A stretch of 64,000 nucleotides of DNA from Fratercula arctica (taxonomy: Eukaryota; Chordata; Aves; Charadriiformes; Alcidae), in the NCBI GenBank assembly GCA_947846985.1, contig CANTUZ010000001.1, positions 149,078,447 through 149,142,446 on the forward strand. Direction: 5' to 3'. The notes below the pieces were generated by a model. It was not told the DNA's origin. It searched no databases and was given only the letters and a program-made list of their open reading frames with translations. Within the stretch, counting starts at the first letter, position 1; each line of letters starts with the position of its first letter. The position numbers were made by a program, and so were the translations under genes. Of the stretch, positions 12,772 through 24,200 are shown piece by piece.

Positions 12772-13184
12772 GATGGGACACGTGATGGAGTACCTCTCCT
12801 ATGAGGACAGGCTGAGAGAGCTGGGGTTGTTCAGCCTGGAGAAGAGAAGGCTCTGGGGACACCTCATAGCAGCTTTCCAATATCTGAAAGGCGCCCACAA
12901 AAAAGCTGGAGAGGGCCTTTTTACAACGGACAAGAGCTAATGGCTTCAAACTGGAAGAGGGTAGATTTAGATCAGATATCAGGAAGAGATTTTTCACTAT
13001 GACAGTGGTGAGACACAAGCACAGGTTGCCCAGGGAAGCTGTGGATGCCCCATCCCTGGAAGTGTTCAAGGCCAGGCTGAATGGGGCTTTGAGCAGCCTG
13101 GTCTAGTGGGAGGTGTCCCTGCCCATGGCAGGGGGGTTGGAGCTAGATGATCTTTAAGGTCCCTTCCAACCTATTCTATGATTC
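12772..13184 (+). mobile_element. CR1 LINE 3' fragment
   Basis: On the plus strand the segment starts at ACACGTGATGGAGTACCTCT and continues with the CR1 blocks for [20 protein letters not shown] and the [12 protein letters not shown] region. The frame then breaks, in the stretch that normally encodes GLF...GRG. It resumes with CACAGGTTGCCCAGGGAAGC, GTGTTCAAGGCCAGGCTG, the 3' UTR words GCCCATGGCAGGGGGGTTGG and CCCTTCCAACC, and the tail TATTCTATGATTCA. It is about 410 bp, 5' truncated, and antisense to TMTC1. It belongs to a different 3' UTR type from the 6.9-kb copy (the GGTCTAGTGGGAGGTGTCCC form), shared with the copy at 47.5 kb. Confidence 0.95.
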
Positions 13185-14028
13185 AAGTGATGTACATCTC
13201 TAGCTTCTGTAGCCAAAGAAGAGGGCACTGTGGAGCTATGGCTGTTTCGCTGTGCTGCCTGTGCCACCACAACCAAGCAAACAGTGCCAGAAGTCAGCTG
13301 TCAACAGATGGCCTGAAAAACTCAAACATTTGGTAAGAAAAAGGTAACTGCCCAGCTTCAAATCTGGCTCAGACACCAGGCTTAATCAGCTTGCTCCTAC
13401 AAAAAGAGCCACAAATTCTGTAATCACTACGATTTATCAGTTTTATTCTTTCATCTCATAAAAAAAAATAAAAAAAAAAATCAGCATCTTCAGTAGCGCC
13501 AGCTGCTTGAGTGCCAGGCTTAGCAACTCACTGTCTTCCTAAAATAGTTCAGTTTTCCTTGGTGATCATCTAGTTCTGATAACATCACCCACAGTTACTA
13601 CTCACTGAAATTCAGCGCATTTTGTATACTTTGCACATAGTCCAAAGCCATGGAGATTTATAATACTATTTTGACCATCACTGCTCACTACTTATTAACT
13701 GACACATTGATCTTATTTCCAGCATTTGGCGACAACAAAAACTACTTTCCAATTTACCAGCATCAGCACCTATTCAGGAACCAGTGTACAGGAAAACACG
13801 CACCAGTCAGAAGCTGAATCAAAACCCCTGAAACTATCATTGGCTACCTAACCTGGGATTATCTGAAGACAAATCCTTGGCACATACCACAGACTGCCCT
13901 AATGAAGTCGTTCACTTTCCATTTCCAGAAGGAAGCAAGTCCTCGTCTGTACCATTAGCTGAAACACTCTATTTTTCAGAATGCTGAAAGTGCCTAAAAA
14001 CCTCTGTTTACATCAATAGGAACTGTGG

Positions 14029-14238
14029 ATCATAGAATCATAGAATGTGTTGGGTTGGAAGGGACCTTTAAAGGCCATCTAGTCCAACCCCCCTGCAGTG
14101 AGCAGGGACATCTTCCACTAGATCAGGTTGCTCAGAGCCTCATCAAGCCTGGCCTTGAATGTCTCCAGGGATGGGGCTTCCACCACCTCTCTGGGCAACC
14201 TGGGCCAGTGTTTCATCACCTCATTGTAAAGAACTAAA
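14029..14238 (-). mobile_element. CR1 LINE 3' fragment
   Basis: The plus strand shows the inverted CR1 3' end. It opens with ATCATAGAATCATAGAATG and GGGTTGGAAGGGACC, then CATCTAGTCCAACCCCCCTG, GAGCAGGGACATCTTCCACT, TGGCCTTGAATGTCTCCAGG and CTCTCTGGGCAACCTGGGCC. Similarity fades near 14238. It is about 210 bp and in the same orientation as TMTC1. Its 3' UTR form (AGCAGGGACATCTTC) matches the 50.5-kb copy. Confidence 0.95.
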
Positions 14239-14747
14239 CCTACCATGCTCTAGTTTAAAACATGCTCAGACATTCTGGAAATCAGGCTCTAAATTATGGA
14301 ATAAGAGCAGAAAGTAGTCCTTTCCCAATTCCGTAACCCACAGCAGGGCACCGAATTATATTCTACTGACATTTCACTTTTTATTTCAGTATCTTAAAGT
14401 AAAATGTTGATATCTACTATTTCCTCTTTTGCTGTAGACCTCAGCTACCCATCCATTCAGCTGTGTGTCTACAGTCTTTCTTATCCAGGTTTCTAAAATT
14501 CCCTGAAGATATAAACTCATTTTCCCAATCCTTAATCTCTGCAGCCTCCAATTCTGCTTGATGAGCCGATTTGAGCAGGATGCAGGAGCACATGCGTCTT
14601 TGAAAGAGAAGTGGAACATTCCAAAAGGAAATAGGAAAGTCAACAAATTGCTCCAGGAATTACAAAAAAGCTTTTGACCTTGAGGTTGTTTTTCCCCTCT
14701 TCCCTTTCATTCCGTGACTGCAGGCTGCTTCAATACATGGAGGAAAG

Positions 14748-14767
<20 letters not shown>
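14748..14767. repeat. Poly-A run, 20 bp
   Basis: A run of 20 uninterrupted A on the plus strand, within an A/G-rich context (AGGAAAG before, GGAAAAAAGAAAAAGG after). Confidence 0.88.
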
Positions 14768-14780
<13 letters not shown>

Positions 14781-15599
14781 AGGTAAAATTTAAACACATG
14801 CACACTGCTTGTGGTACATATCAGTGTGATCTTTGTAACAGTAACCCTGTTCATGGCGAGTTTGCTCTTAAGAGGTAACACTGAACAAGAGGATCCTAAT
14901 AAAAATCACACATTAGTTTGGCACCCTAATGTTTAACTCAGACCAACTAGGAAAAATGAGCATCATCATTTCCCTCAGCTGTAAATGTCTTGGTCCTCAT
15001 TCCTCTTGCCCTCTCTTTCTCACCCCAGTATTGTGCCACTCCAAAACCTTTCAGTTCTGAGCAGGTCTTGAAATATTAACTCAAATCAGAAGAAGAAAAT
15101 GGTAGCAAAAATACAGTAAATCTTTGAGAAATATAGTAATTCAGTGTTAATATGCTGAAAATGGCAGAACTATCTACCCCTATGAAAACTACCTACCTAG
15201 TGTGACAAACTCCTGCAGGAGTTAAGAGCCTGTTTGGCAAGATGCTGAATATCTTCATGGTGAGCCAAATCAGAACTACTTCAGCTATGGTTGTATTTAC
15301 TCAGAGTACCACACTCCAAACCTGTTATTTCAAACATCTACCAAGAAGAAAAAAAAAAAATTTGATGCAAAAAGGTATCTGGATAGTTCTTGTGTTTGCT
15401 TTTTTAATTCAGAACGGCAATCGCATACAGACTGAGAAAGGTTTCTCCTTTTGCTTGCTTGTTGGCTGGCACGGCAAACACCCTGGGAAGGCTTTTGCGT
15501 TCCTTCCAGCCCCACCAGGGACCCGCAGCTGATCCGCTTGCAGCACTCGACAGAGCAGAAACGCGGCCAGCGAGGCAGGCAGGGTGCACACACGGGGCT

Positions 15600-15637
15600 C
15601 CCCCCCTCCTCCATCCATCCTTCCCTCCCTCCCTCCA
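15600..15637. repeat. C/T simple sequence (CCCT/CCAT)
   Basis: The tract contains a C run, then CCATCCATCC, then TTCCCTCCCTCCCTCC. It is pure pyrimidine apart from two A. On the minus strand it is purine-rich. Confidence 0.85.
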
Positions 15638-18600
15638 GCTTTCACTAAACAGACTCTTTCTGGCTTATTACTCTTCTCCCCGCAGCAAACACTAACAACA
15701 GAAGCAGCACAGGGGAAAAAAAAAAAAAAAACCTCGCCACTCAGGATTAAGAACATCAGTCCTGACCTTCTCTGTATGTGGAAGGAATTCAAGTGGGCCC
15801 TCAGGAAAATGAAAGCAGGATTTATTTTAAATGGACCTTTTATGAAAATGACTGTGGTTTTCAGCTTGTCAGATAGACGCTGTCGATAAATAGCCTTATT
15901 CACCTTGCCATGCCTTTGAAGCAGGTATTGTTCTGGAAGTGTTGTGGCATGTGAATTTTGCTAGGCATACCTTCTAACTGTGCTGATACTACTGTAGAAT
16001 ATTATAAAAGGCAATTGTTCCCGAGAAAGGTCCATAAGCTGTGATTTATTAATGAAATGCCAAACCTGGGAAACGAGGCAAAGGTCTCCGGAGTGCAGGG
16101 TAAAGTAAATAGCACGACAGAATACACATAATGAGTGCTAGCAAAAACAACAGAAACATGCACACAAAGAGAAGACGCAAACGTGTTCCTCTCCTTGATG
16201 GTATTAAAGATTGTCAGCTAAGAAATACAGTCTGCAAGTGATTGAGGAATATGCTTAGATGATATTCATACATATAAACCACCAGATAAACAGGAATATG
16301 ATGCCAATTACAGCACAAATTAAAGTCATAATAATTTGGTATAAAATGCTTTGTCTTGGCTAAGAAGAAGTATGCAGAGAAATGTAGAGGCAGCAGTATC
16401 TTAAAATTAGGCCTGAAGTAAAAAACAACCAACTGTAGCATATGAAAGAACAGGATAATAAGATATAACTCAGTTGCATGTGATGAATATAACCTGAAAA
16501 TCATCACCATTTCCTGTACCATATGTAGCCATGTCTCACACAGCAGCAAAGCACCTTCTTTAAAAAGATACATCCTAGAGGACACTAGGGATTACTTTTT
16601 TTTTTTTTTAAATTTATGTGAAACATAAGTAACAGTCTCTCCTCAGACATGAGCAAACTGTTGCGCACCATTATGCGTTCCTGCTGAACAAGTAAGAAGG
16701 CGCTGTGAACCACCATAAGGTACCTCCAATAGCGTTGGTCATGAGTATAAATGCAAGACAAGGGCCAAGCAGTACAAGGTGCAATAATTCCCCCCCCACA
16801 ACTGATTAGGTATGAAAGCTACTGTTTCAAATTAGTTTTCCAGATCACCTTGCTCTGAATTACCCCATCACACACCCGTGAGTTTTCCCACTCTCAGCCC
16901 TCCATATATCAAGTACCACATAGAAAGTGGAATCTGATCCATTATGTGCCCTGTACATACATTCACAGCTACAATTACGGGACAAACTGCATCTTAATCA
17001 CACTGCTAATTAAGCGGTGACCTAAAAATGCCACTCAGAGTGGCGCTTCAAACATCTGAAGGGTTTTCCTTTCATGCTCATTGAATTATTATGACATGTC
17101 AAAGAAATAACTGCCGTCCTGACGATACGCCCAGAACTTCTGCCCTCTCTCTAGCCCACCAGGTGCTCGCCATTTCCTCCAGCACAGAAGGACAGCGTTA
17201 TGAGCTCTTGGGTACGCTAGCCGCCATTTGAAGCATCAGACAGATTATTTCTCTGGCCTTATAACTGGCGTGCTTGGCAACCAAAAAGAGAGTGCTTCAT
17301 CCATTCCACTGGTACCTTTGTAATCGACCTAGTCCCAAAGCTGGGAGACAGACCACATCTATTCCTTGCAGCTGAGGCTGTCTTTGAAAATGAACAATAA
17401 ACAAATCTTATCCTCTTTTCCCGACTATTATTGTTTCTCTGGGATGCAGGCATTTGCAATAGCACCCCCAGTCTCTGTCGCGTTCCCAGCACGCTACTTG
17501 GAGCCCGGCCAGACTGGCTGAGGAAGTTCACCCCAAAGAGCTGAGCAGAGCCTGAGGATTTCAAGACCCACTGGTGACTCCTGGCGCTTTGGCTAAAACA
17601 GCTCAAGAGAGGCCAATTCGCAGAGCATGCTGGGCATCTGCGTGGTGAGAAATCAAGTCTCAAAAGGCTTCAAAGAGCTGCTTAACAACGGACTGAAACT
17701 TTGGCACATTAGTCACTATGAACAAATCTTGTCCAGAGATGACAACAAGGTCTGTTACTCCACAGTGGGAGGTGCACCAAGGAGCAGGCCTTTTCTTTAC
17801 TCCCATCAGGCCTCCTGAAGATGGGCATTAATTGTCACATGTGACAGGGACGGCTGCAGCAAGAGACAAGCATGGCTGTGCACCTAAACACCGTGTAGAG
17901 CAACAAGTCCTTCTCGGGGAGCTGCTCACGGGGAGCTCTTCGGCCGATAAGCAAGAGGGATTAGCACTAGGCACAAGAAAACGACTCAGCTAATGAAAGT
18001 TATATACGAGGAATTAACAAAGCAATTTTTCAAGCGACTTCCTCGTTACGTAAGAAGGAGAGCAACAGTGAAAGTGCAGGAGCAGGATGAGGAGGGAGGC
18101 TTCTCTCTCCAAACAATAACAAACTGGAGAGCTGCCTTCTCCATTTCTGCTGTTTTCAGCATAAAAACCCCCATCTATAACAGACATGTTCCAAGCAAAG
18201 CACTTCTGGGTAGAAATCTTGCACTGTTCTTCTTCTCAGGTACAACAACGTCCGCAAAATGAAATGGAACAAGAAAGCTTCATGCTTTAGGTGTCCTTTA
18301 TCAGCACTGCACAGACATGCCAACAGGGTTATTACCCTAATCACAAACGTCAACAACAAATTAGCCCTGTTTAAAACTCAATGGCAACAAAGACAGAAAT
18401 CCAATACATGCATTCTCTAATTACAGTCCATGTAATATATTCTGTGAGTCTCCTGTGAGCTTTTGTGGATGCACACGCATCGCCTCTTGCCACTGAAAAT
18501 CAGTCCAGTGTTCACTGCACAAGTGTCGTCATTTCTGCCAAAATCTCTTCCAGTGGTTCCATTCTCCATGCCACAGAAAGGAAAGTGTTAGTGCCAACGA

Positions 18601-21094
18601 GAATGAATATGCGGTTTTGCCCTCTCTTACCCCCTGCACACCTACACACTCAAACAAAAGGCGTACAAACTGCACGCCTGTTCACTCTAAAACCATTCCT
18701 TAGAAAACGGCAAGCTACTGCTTCCAGCTTAGACTTTGCAATGAACGAGGAGAGAAAGATGGCTGCTAAGACAGTTTTGTGTGTTTGCCTCAAAAAGAAA
18801 GCAGAACATCTTACACTCCATGACACGTGAAAAATCAACTCATGCGTCTCATGCCGCCTACAAGCCACAAAATAGGGAGAAATGGCCTGCGTCTGGGGCT
18901 TGACTGAAGGATGGTCCTTGCCAGGGGTGAGGGCAATGTCGTATGAAAGGCCACCACTGTTGCATTTGGAAAGAAGCTTTCTTAAGAGCCTAATATAATG
19001 AATCGTGTCTCCAGTTCGTGTGCCCTGAACTTCCCTCTCCTCAACGTAGAAGACATTCCTGAGAGCATCCAAAGCCAAACAGGATAATTTATTTCCAGGA
19101 AATGTGTCTCTTCCTACTGTTAGCTTTCCCCAATAATTCATAGTACTCGTCACAACACAATCATCCCTGTACTGCTTCACGGCAGTATCACAATTGGGTC
19201 ATTATGAGCGTCACTAAAAATAAAATACAAATTAGTTTCAGAAATGTAGACTTTTGTGAAAAGCAGAATATTTCAGCTGTCTCTAATAATACCTAGGGCT
19301 GGCGAAAGCATGTCAAGTTGACCCCCAGGAACCATTACCAGTTCCATGCTCACAGTGGGTGTGCTGGGAGGCTGGTGAGCCGAGGCTGATTAGAGCGCTT
19401 TGTGAAGAATACGTGATGGTTCTGGTTTCACTTGGGTTAGACACAAAAGCAGCTCACTTAGGATCCAACTTATTCCGTGTTTGGGGTTTTCAAGAATAAA
19501 CACAAGGGAATCTACAAGATGAATTTCAAAGCATCAAGTAAATAAATGCCTGAAGAGCAAAATGCATGTTGCTTAACACAACATTAAGAGTGGTTAAGGG
19601 CAAAGCAGCAAACTTATTGTCACAAAAAATTAGAAGCTGCAGTTTCAAATCAAACAGTGGTATTCATCAATCCGGACTGAATTGTTCTGCCTTTAAGAAA
19701 AAAAAAGGAATAAAAATGTGATAAAACCTAGAAATTTAATGCACAAAGTGTTTTGAAACATTTTGTTTTGCAGTTTGACAGAAGACACACAATTCAGTTA
19801 CCCAAAGGAATCTTTCTGGATTATCGTTTTACCCAAAATGTCTTTGGATAATCCTGAAAGATTTTTTTCCTAGCAAACCAATGACATTAATCTTACACAT
19901 AGTACCAATTCTGACAAGAGGAGAAGAAATAAAAAGCAACTGAAACTTCAAAGAACATGGGATAAGGTTTTTCAGAAGTGTTCAGTACCGGGCTAATGAG
20001 AATTTTATCGTTAACTTCCCTGGGAAGAGGATTAGGTCTAATACAAACACTTCTGAATATCTCTAGCAGTGAGTAATGAAAGCAGGAGGAATACAAGATG
20101 ATGCAAAACCTGCAGGTAGAACTAGTGAATATCTAATAGGGTATTTTCCCATATTTCCCATACAGCATCTGTCAATGTGTAATCTAAATTAATGACTCTG
20201 CAGTCTCAAACTGGTTCATTTTCCATCTCCTTATCAGGAGCACAGAGAAGACTGCCAGGGTAGACTGAAGCATGTACGCGACCTACACATTTTAGCATAC
20301 TGTAGGTATTAAAAGAAAAACGTTACTCCCCTACTATGCTTTTGAGTGAGATGCATGTTTAAGGAAGAGAAACTTATTTCAAAAATTATTACCAACACAT
20401 TTCCTAAAGAATCTTCCACAACACAACTGCAGAAGCAATTGCCTGTAATGCCCTATGATCCACAAAGACACCCCTTTCATGTAAGTTTATATCTGATCTC
20501 CGACAAGTCCAGTCCAACCTCATTCTCATTTCTGCAACATGATTAATGGTAGATCTGAAACGTTGAATTGTGAAGTTTGGCTTACCACTATGTTACATAC
20601 ACTAAATAACAATTTCCAGGTCATTTCACATTTCCTGCATTACATTACTTTGCTGATGGGAAACCTGCTATATCCAACATTTAGGTTTTAGAAGCATACT
20701 AAAGGTACGAATACAATAATTGATTTCATTTTCAAATGGCTCTGCAGATGACAGTTCCCAGTCCTGTTTGAAGCAGTGACAAAGAGCCTAATGACTATGG
20801 GAGAGGCAGAGACGCTTAACAACTTCAGTGGCATTTGGATCATTAACAGTAATTGAATGCGGGACTCCAGGCCAAGTTTTGCCCTCAAATCAGACCAATT
20901 AGGGACTGACATTCAACTAGAGGGACTTTTTCATCTGTTAAGCTTGCCCGCGTTAGCTAAGTAGCGGTATGGTTTTTTCCACCTCAACCCAATGCATTTG
21001 AGAGGAAAACTTGTGCTTACCGACCACTTCATCTGAACAGTAGGAAACGAAAGATTTTAAACAAAACGTTGTATTGCGTGTCTTTTGGTGTTAC

Positions 21095-21284
21095 CTTGAA
21101 CGCAGCTATGCAGTGCAGGCTGAGTAACGTCATCACCAGCACCAGGAACACTGTGGCCAAGTTCCTCACGTCCCAGATGGACTCGATCAAAGGGATGCTG
21201 CCGACCTGCCAGTCATAGCACAGGGTGATCGGTGCCAGCAGAAGCCACGCATTGAAGGCCAGAAGGTAGGAATAAGTTAGAAAC
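21095..21284 (-). CDS. TMTC1: TMTC1 internal coding exon A (DUF1736 region)
   Basis: This 190-bp exon starts with one base completing an Arg codon (phase 2 in) followed by 63 codons, and ends in phase 0. The acceptor is a pyrimidine tract ending TTTTGCAG|G and the donor AAG|GTAACA. The peptide runs [20 protein letters not shown], then [20 protein letters not shown], then [20 protein letters not shown] and AFK. The [17 protein letters not shown] block is the DUF1736 signature of the TMTC family. The QVGS wording fits TMTC1; as I recall, TMTC2/4 have SMGC and TMTC3 TMGT. Two membrane segments are visible, around residues 5-22 and 41-62. The protein is an ER polytopic O-mannosyltransferase for cadherins. 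The next exon in the transcript is exon B, which joins in frame after a 14.8-kb intron. Confidence 0.96.
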
Positions 21285-24200
21285 CTGCAAAAGAAAACAG
21301 GTAACATAATACATGGAATGACTGCCAACACATGAAGTGTTTTCCTTTGGCAATTACCATTTACTACATAGGAGGAGGAAAAAAAAAATCATCTCTGCAC
21401 TCACAGGCAATACTGTACCTCTCTGTCAATAAAGAGATGCTAACATAGGTGGGGGGCAATTCAACAAGTAATATAAAGAAATAACATAAGATCGATATTT
21501 GTGTGGGTTTTATGCATCAGCCTTTGGAAAACTACGAAATCTTCATCTCCCATTTGAGTGCTGGATTTTTGAAGCGACTTTCTACCAGCTTCAACAATAA
21601 ATGAGTAATAGCTAAGCAGGTACATACACATATTGAACCGTTTCACAGTTCACCACATCACTCCTACAATACAAACTATCCCTCTAGCTGGGTTTAACTT
21701 ACAATGTAGGACTTCTCCTATGTGCACAATATTGAGCAATTTAAGTCAGACGTCTCTGTCTTTTCTCTTTACATCCCAGCACAGAGAGAAAACACAGAAG
21801 AAAGGAGGCACAGGGTGATTCTCGGCTGATCCCATCACAGCTTATTAGGGCTGGCGACAGCTTGCATGAGACAGCCACAGAAGTGATTGAGAAGTAGGGA
21901 GCCTTTCAAATTGTTGTAATCTTCATTAATTGGTATTCTCAATAGAGAGGAAATTAATGGGGAATGGAAATGGGGAACCATGCTGCCCTCTGGGAAGTAT
22001 GAAGCGTTTTTAGAAGACTGAACAAGAACGGCATGTGTGCATTCTTCTTCTTCTACTTCTTCACTTAAAGAAAACAAGGGGAAAAAAAAACCCAAAACCA
22101 GAAAAGAAAAAAATCAAACCAACATCCCCTCCGCCCGCCAGCCTTTTGCTGCTTGGCATCTACTTGCCCAAAAGCGCATCGCACCTACTTGCCCAAAAGT
22201 ACATCCCCCCTCAAACCACATTTACCAAAGTTTGAATACTTTTGTGTGCAAGAGGCTGGAGATTATTCCAGCAATCATGAAGTCAACTAAGCAAAACTGC
22301 AACAGCCTTAGGACAGACAAGCCCTTCCTTGGTCCACAAATGGAAAAATCCCCATTGTACACAGCACCAAAGACAGCAACTACTCAAAAAGAAATGAAAT
22401 TATATCCTATCCTGCATGGGATTTCCTCCATCTGAGCCTGGCTGTTGTTATCACACCCAGTTGCCATGGTACCTTCGCAGGTTTATTAAGACGATAACAA
22501 AGGATGCCCAAGAGATGTCAAGCCACATAGAGACAGAGGATTGTTTCACTTGCCACTTACAAACATACCTCTTGGGGGTCCAAATGCCACCCCTTACAAC
22601 AGCATTTACAACACATATTTTATTGGTGGCAGAAGGGGTAAGACGCTGAAGCTAAATGGGACTATAGGCAGGCAGGATGGAAGTTCCCAGATGGGTGTTG
22701 GGCCAAGACGCAGGGATGACACAGGCCTGAAGTTTTATGAAAACATTTTTAAATAACCACAAACAGTTAGGATATCAGTTTCTCATACAAAACCCAAATG
22801 TCTCCAGCAGCACAGCAACCCAAGAGCAGGGAGGCTTACAGAGCTGAAATAATGTTTCATTGTAAACAGTGCAAAAGGCACATTCTCATGTCCCCGCCAA
22901 TCTTTCTAAGCTCCCAATTCTGATGGAAAATGGAATATTCCCACATTTTTAAGGTTTCCAGCCAGTTGGTACATGTCTCTTCCATCCCCCCATTTTCCTC
23001 CCCTTCCTCACCCTGAGGGAGTAAAGGAGGGGAAAAGCAAGAGAAAATCCATCTTCTCTCTTAACACAGGCAGCGATTAAAAAGACAGTTTCTATTTAAG
23101 AAAACATCCCTCAAAAACATAATCTAATTTTACTCAAGATGTTCTTACAATTTGGATTGTTCGCTATTTCAAAAGAAACAAACGTGTCTTTTCTAGTCAC
23201 CAAGCCAATCTTTTCTGGCCTGCATTACGGGGAAACACAGCAACGCAACATCTGGTGGAGCTTCATCAGGCCAAAGTGCTCGCTCCTGATGTTACGTGTG
23301 GCCTGGCTCCACCTCTGCTCGGCCGCGATACGAAACAAGACTTCTTCATCAGCCTCAACACAACGTCAGCTCAGAAAAGGTTGCCAGCATTCATGTACAG
23401 CTACTTACCTAAAAGCCAAACTGAGACCCATTTCTAGCTTTACTTTTAAAAGAAACAGCATGTCCATTTATGCCAATCTGAATAACGTCGTGGCATACGA
23501 TACTGTTACAAGCCTGTGTATTAGACAGGATTTTCAGAAGCGCTGATTTAGTTTTGCACTTGATGCCTTAGCAGAGCCCAGTTTTTGGAGGGAGTGCCCT
23601 TTTATTCTGCAGCGTATTAACATTTTCAATAAGCATCACAATATTCATGGGATTTTGTATGCAAACCACAACGCAGACCAGAAACCCTCCCCAGCTTCCT
23701 TGGAATGGGCTGCTGGGTAGGAAGGAACGAGACGACATTTGGGATCTTTGCAAACTGCAGCACTGCAGTTAAAGAGGGACTAGTTGCTTTTCTGCATCTT
23801 CACTGATAAGGCAGGAGCTGATAAATCGTTACACAGCACAGAGTAAATAAACACAGCTTGCTGCCATAACAAATTGAGTCAGTTTAACAAATTTTAAGAG
23901 GAATTCGGGGTAGGCAGATTAGCGTGCGTTCATGCATTTCTGCTGGAAGGTTAGGACAAACTGCTGTCGAAGATGAGAAGACACGCTCCAGGACACGCGC
24001 TGATCAGGAGAGGTTTGTAAACAAGTCTCTCTTCCCACGCACTTGTGGGGTTTCCATCTTCCTTGGGAGCCATGTGCACAACTCGCTGCCAGAGGCAGGT
24101 CCTAGAGGAGACGGACAATCGCTCCATTCCATTACGGCAATAATTAGTGTCTTAAATATGCTCTGCCAATAGCAGCGAAGTATTTTAAAGCCGGTGACAG

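Larger units (their letters stand above)
6332..21094 (-). other. TMTC1: TMTC1 intron between exons A and B
   Basis: This 14.8-kb intron is bounded by the exon A donor (AAG|GTAACA, minus strand) and the exon B acceptor (TTGCAG|AAA). It holds the CR1 insertions and the protein-like segment listed separately, plus ordinary AT-rich intron. The open frames around 15.4-15.9, 16.2-16.6 and 18.65-19.18 kb have no recognisable protein content. Confidence 0.9.
14239..21094 (-). other. Intron sequence with homopolymer and pyrimidine tracts
   Basis: This is the remaining part of the intron between exons A and B. It holds a 20-bp A run (14748-14767) and a C/T-rich tract (15600-15637). The 176-codon minus-strand frame at 18650-19180 has no recognisable domain and is of a length expected by chance in 64 kb. 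Confidence 0.5.

Noticed and set aside
15409..15903. 164-codon minus-strand frame with several overlapping frames on both strands
   Set aside because: It runs through a C/T simple tract and an A run. Stop-free composition, not coding, explains it.
18650..19180. 176-codon minus-strand open frame
   Set aside because: No recognisable domain or motif and no convincing splice context. One frame of this length is expected by chance in 64 kb of six-frame sequence.
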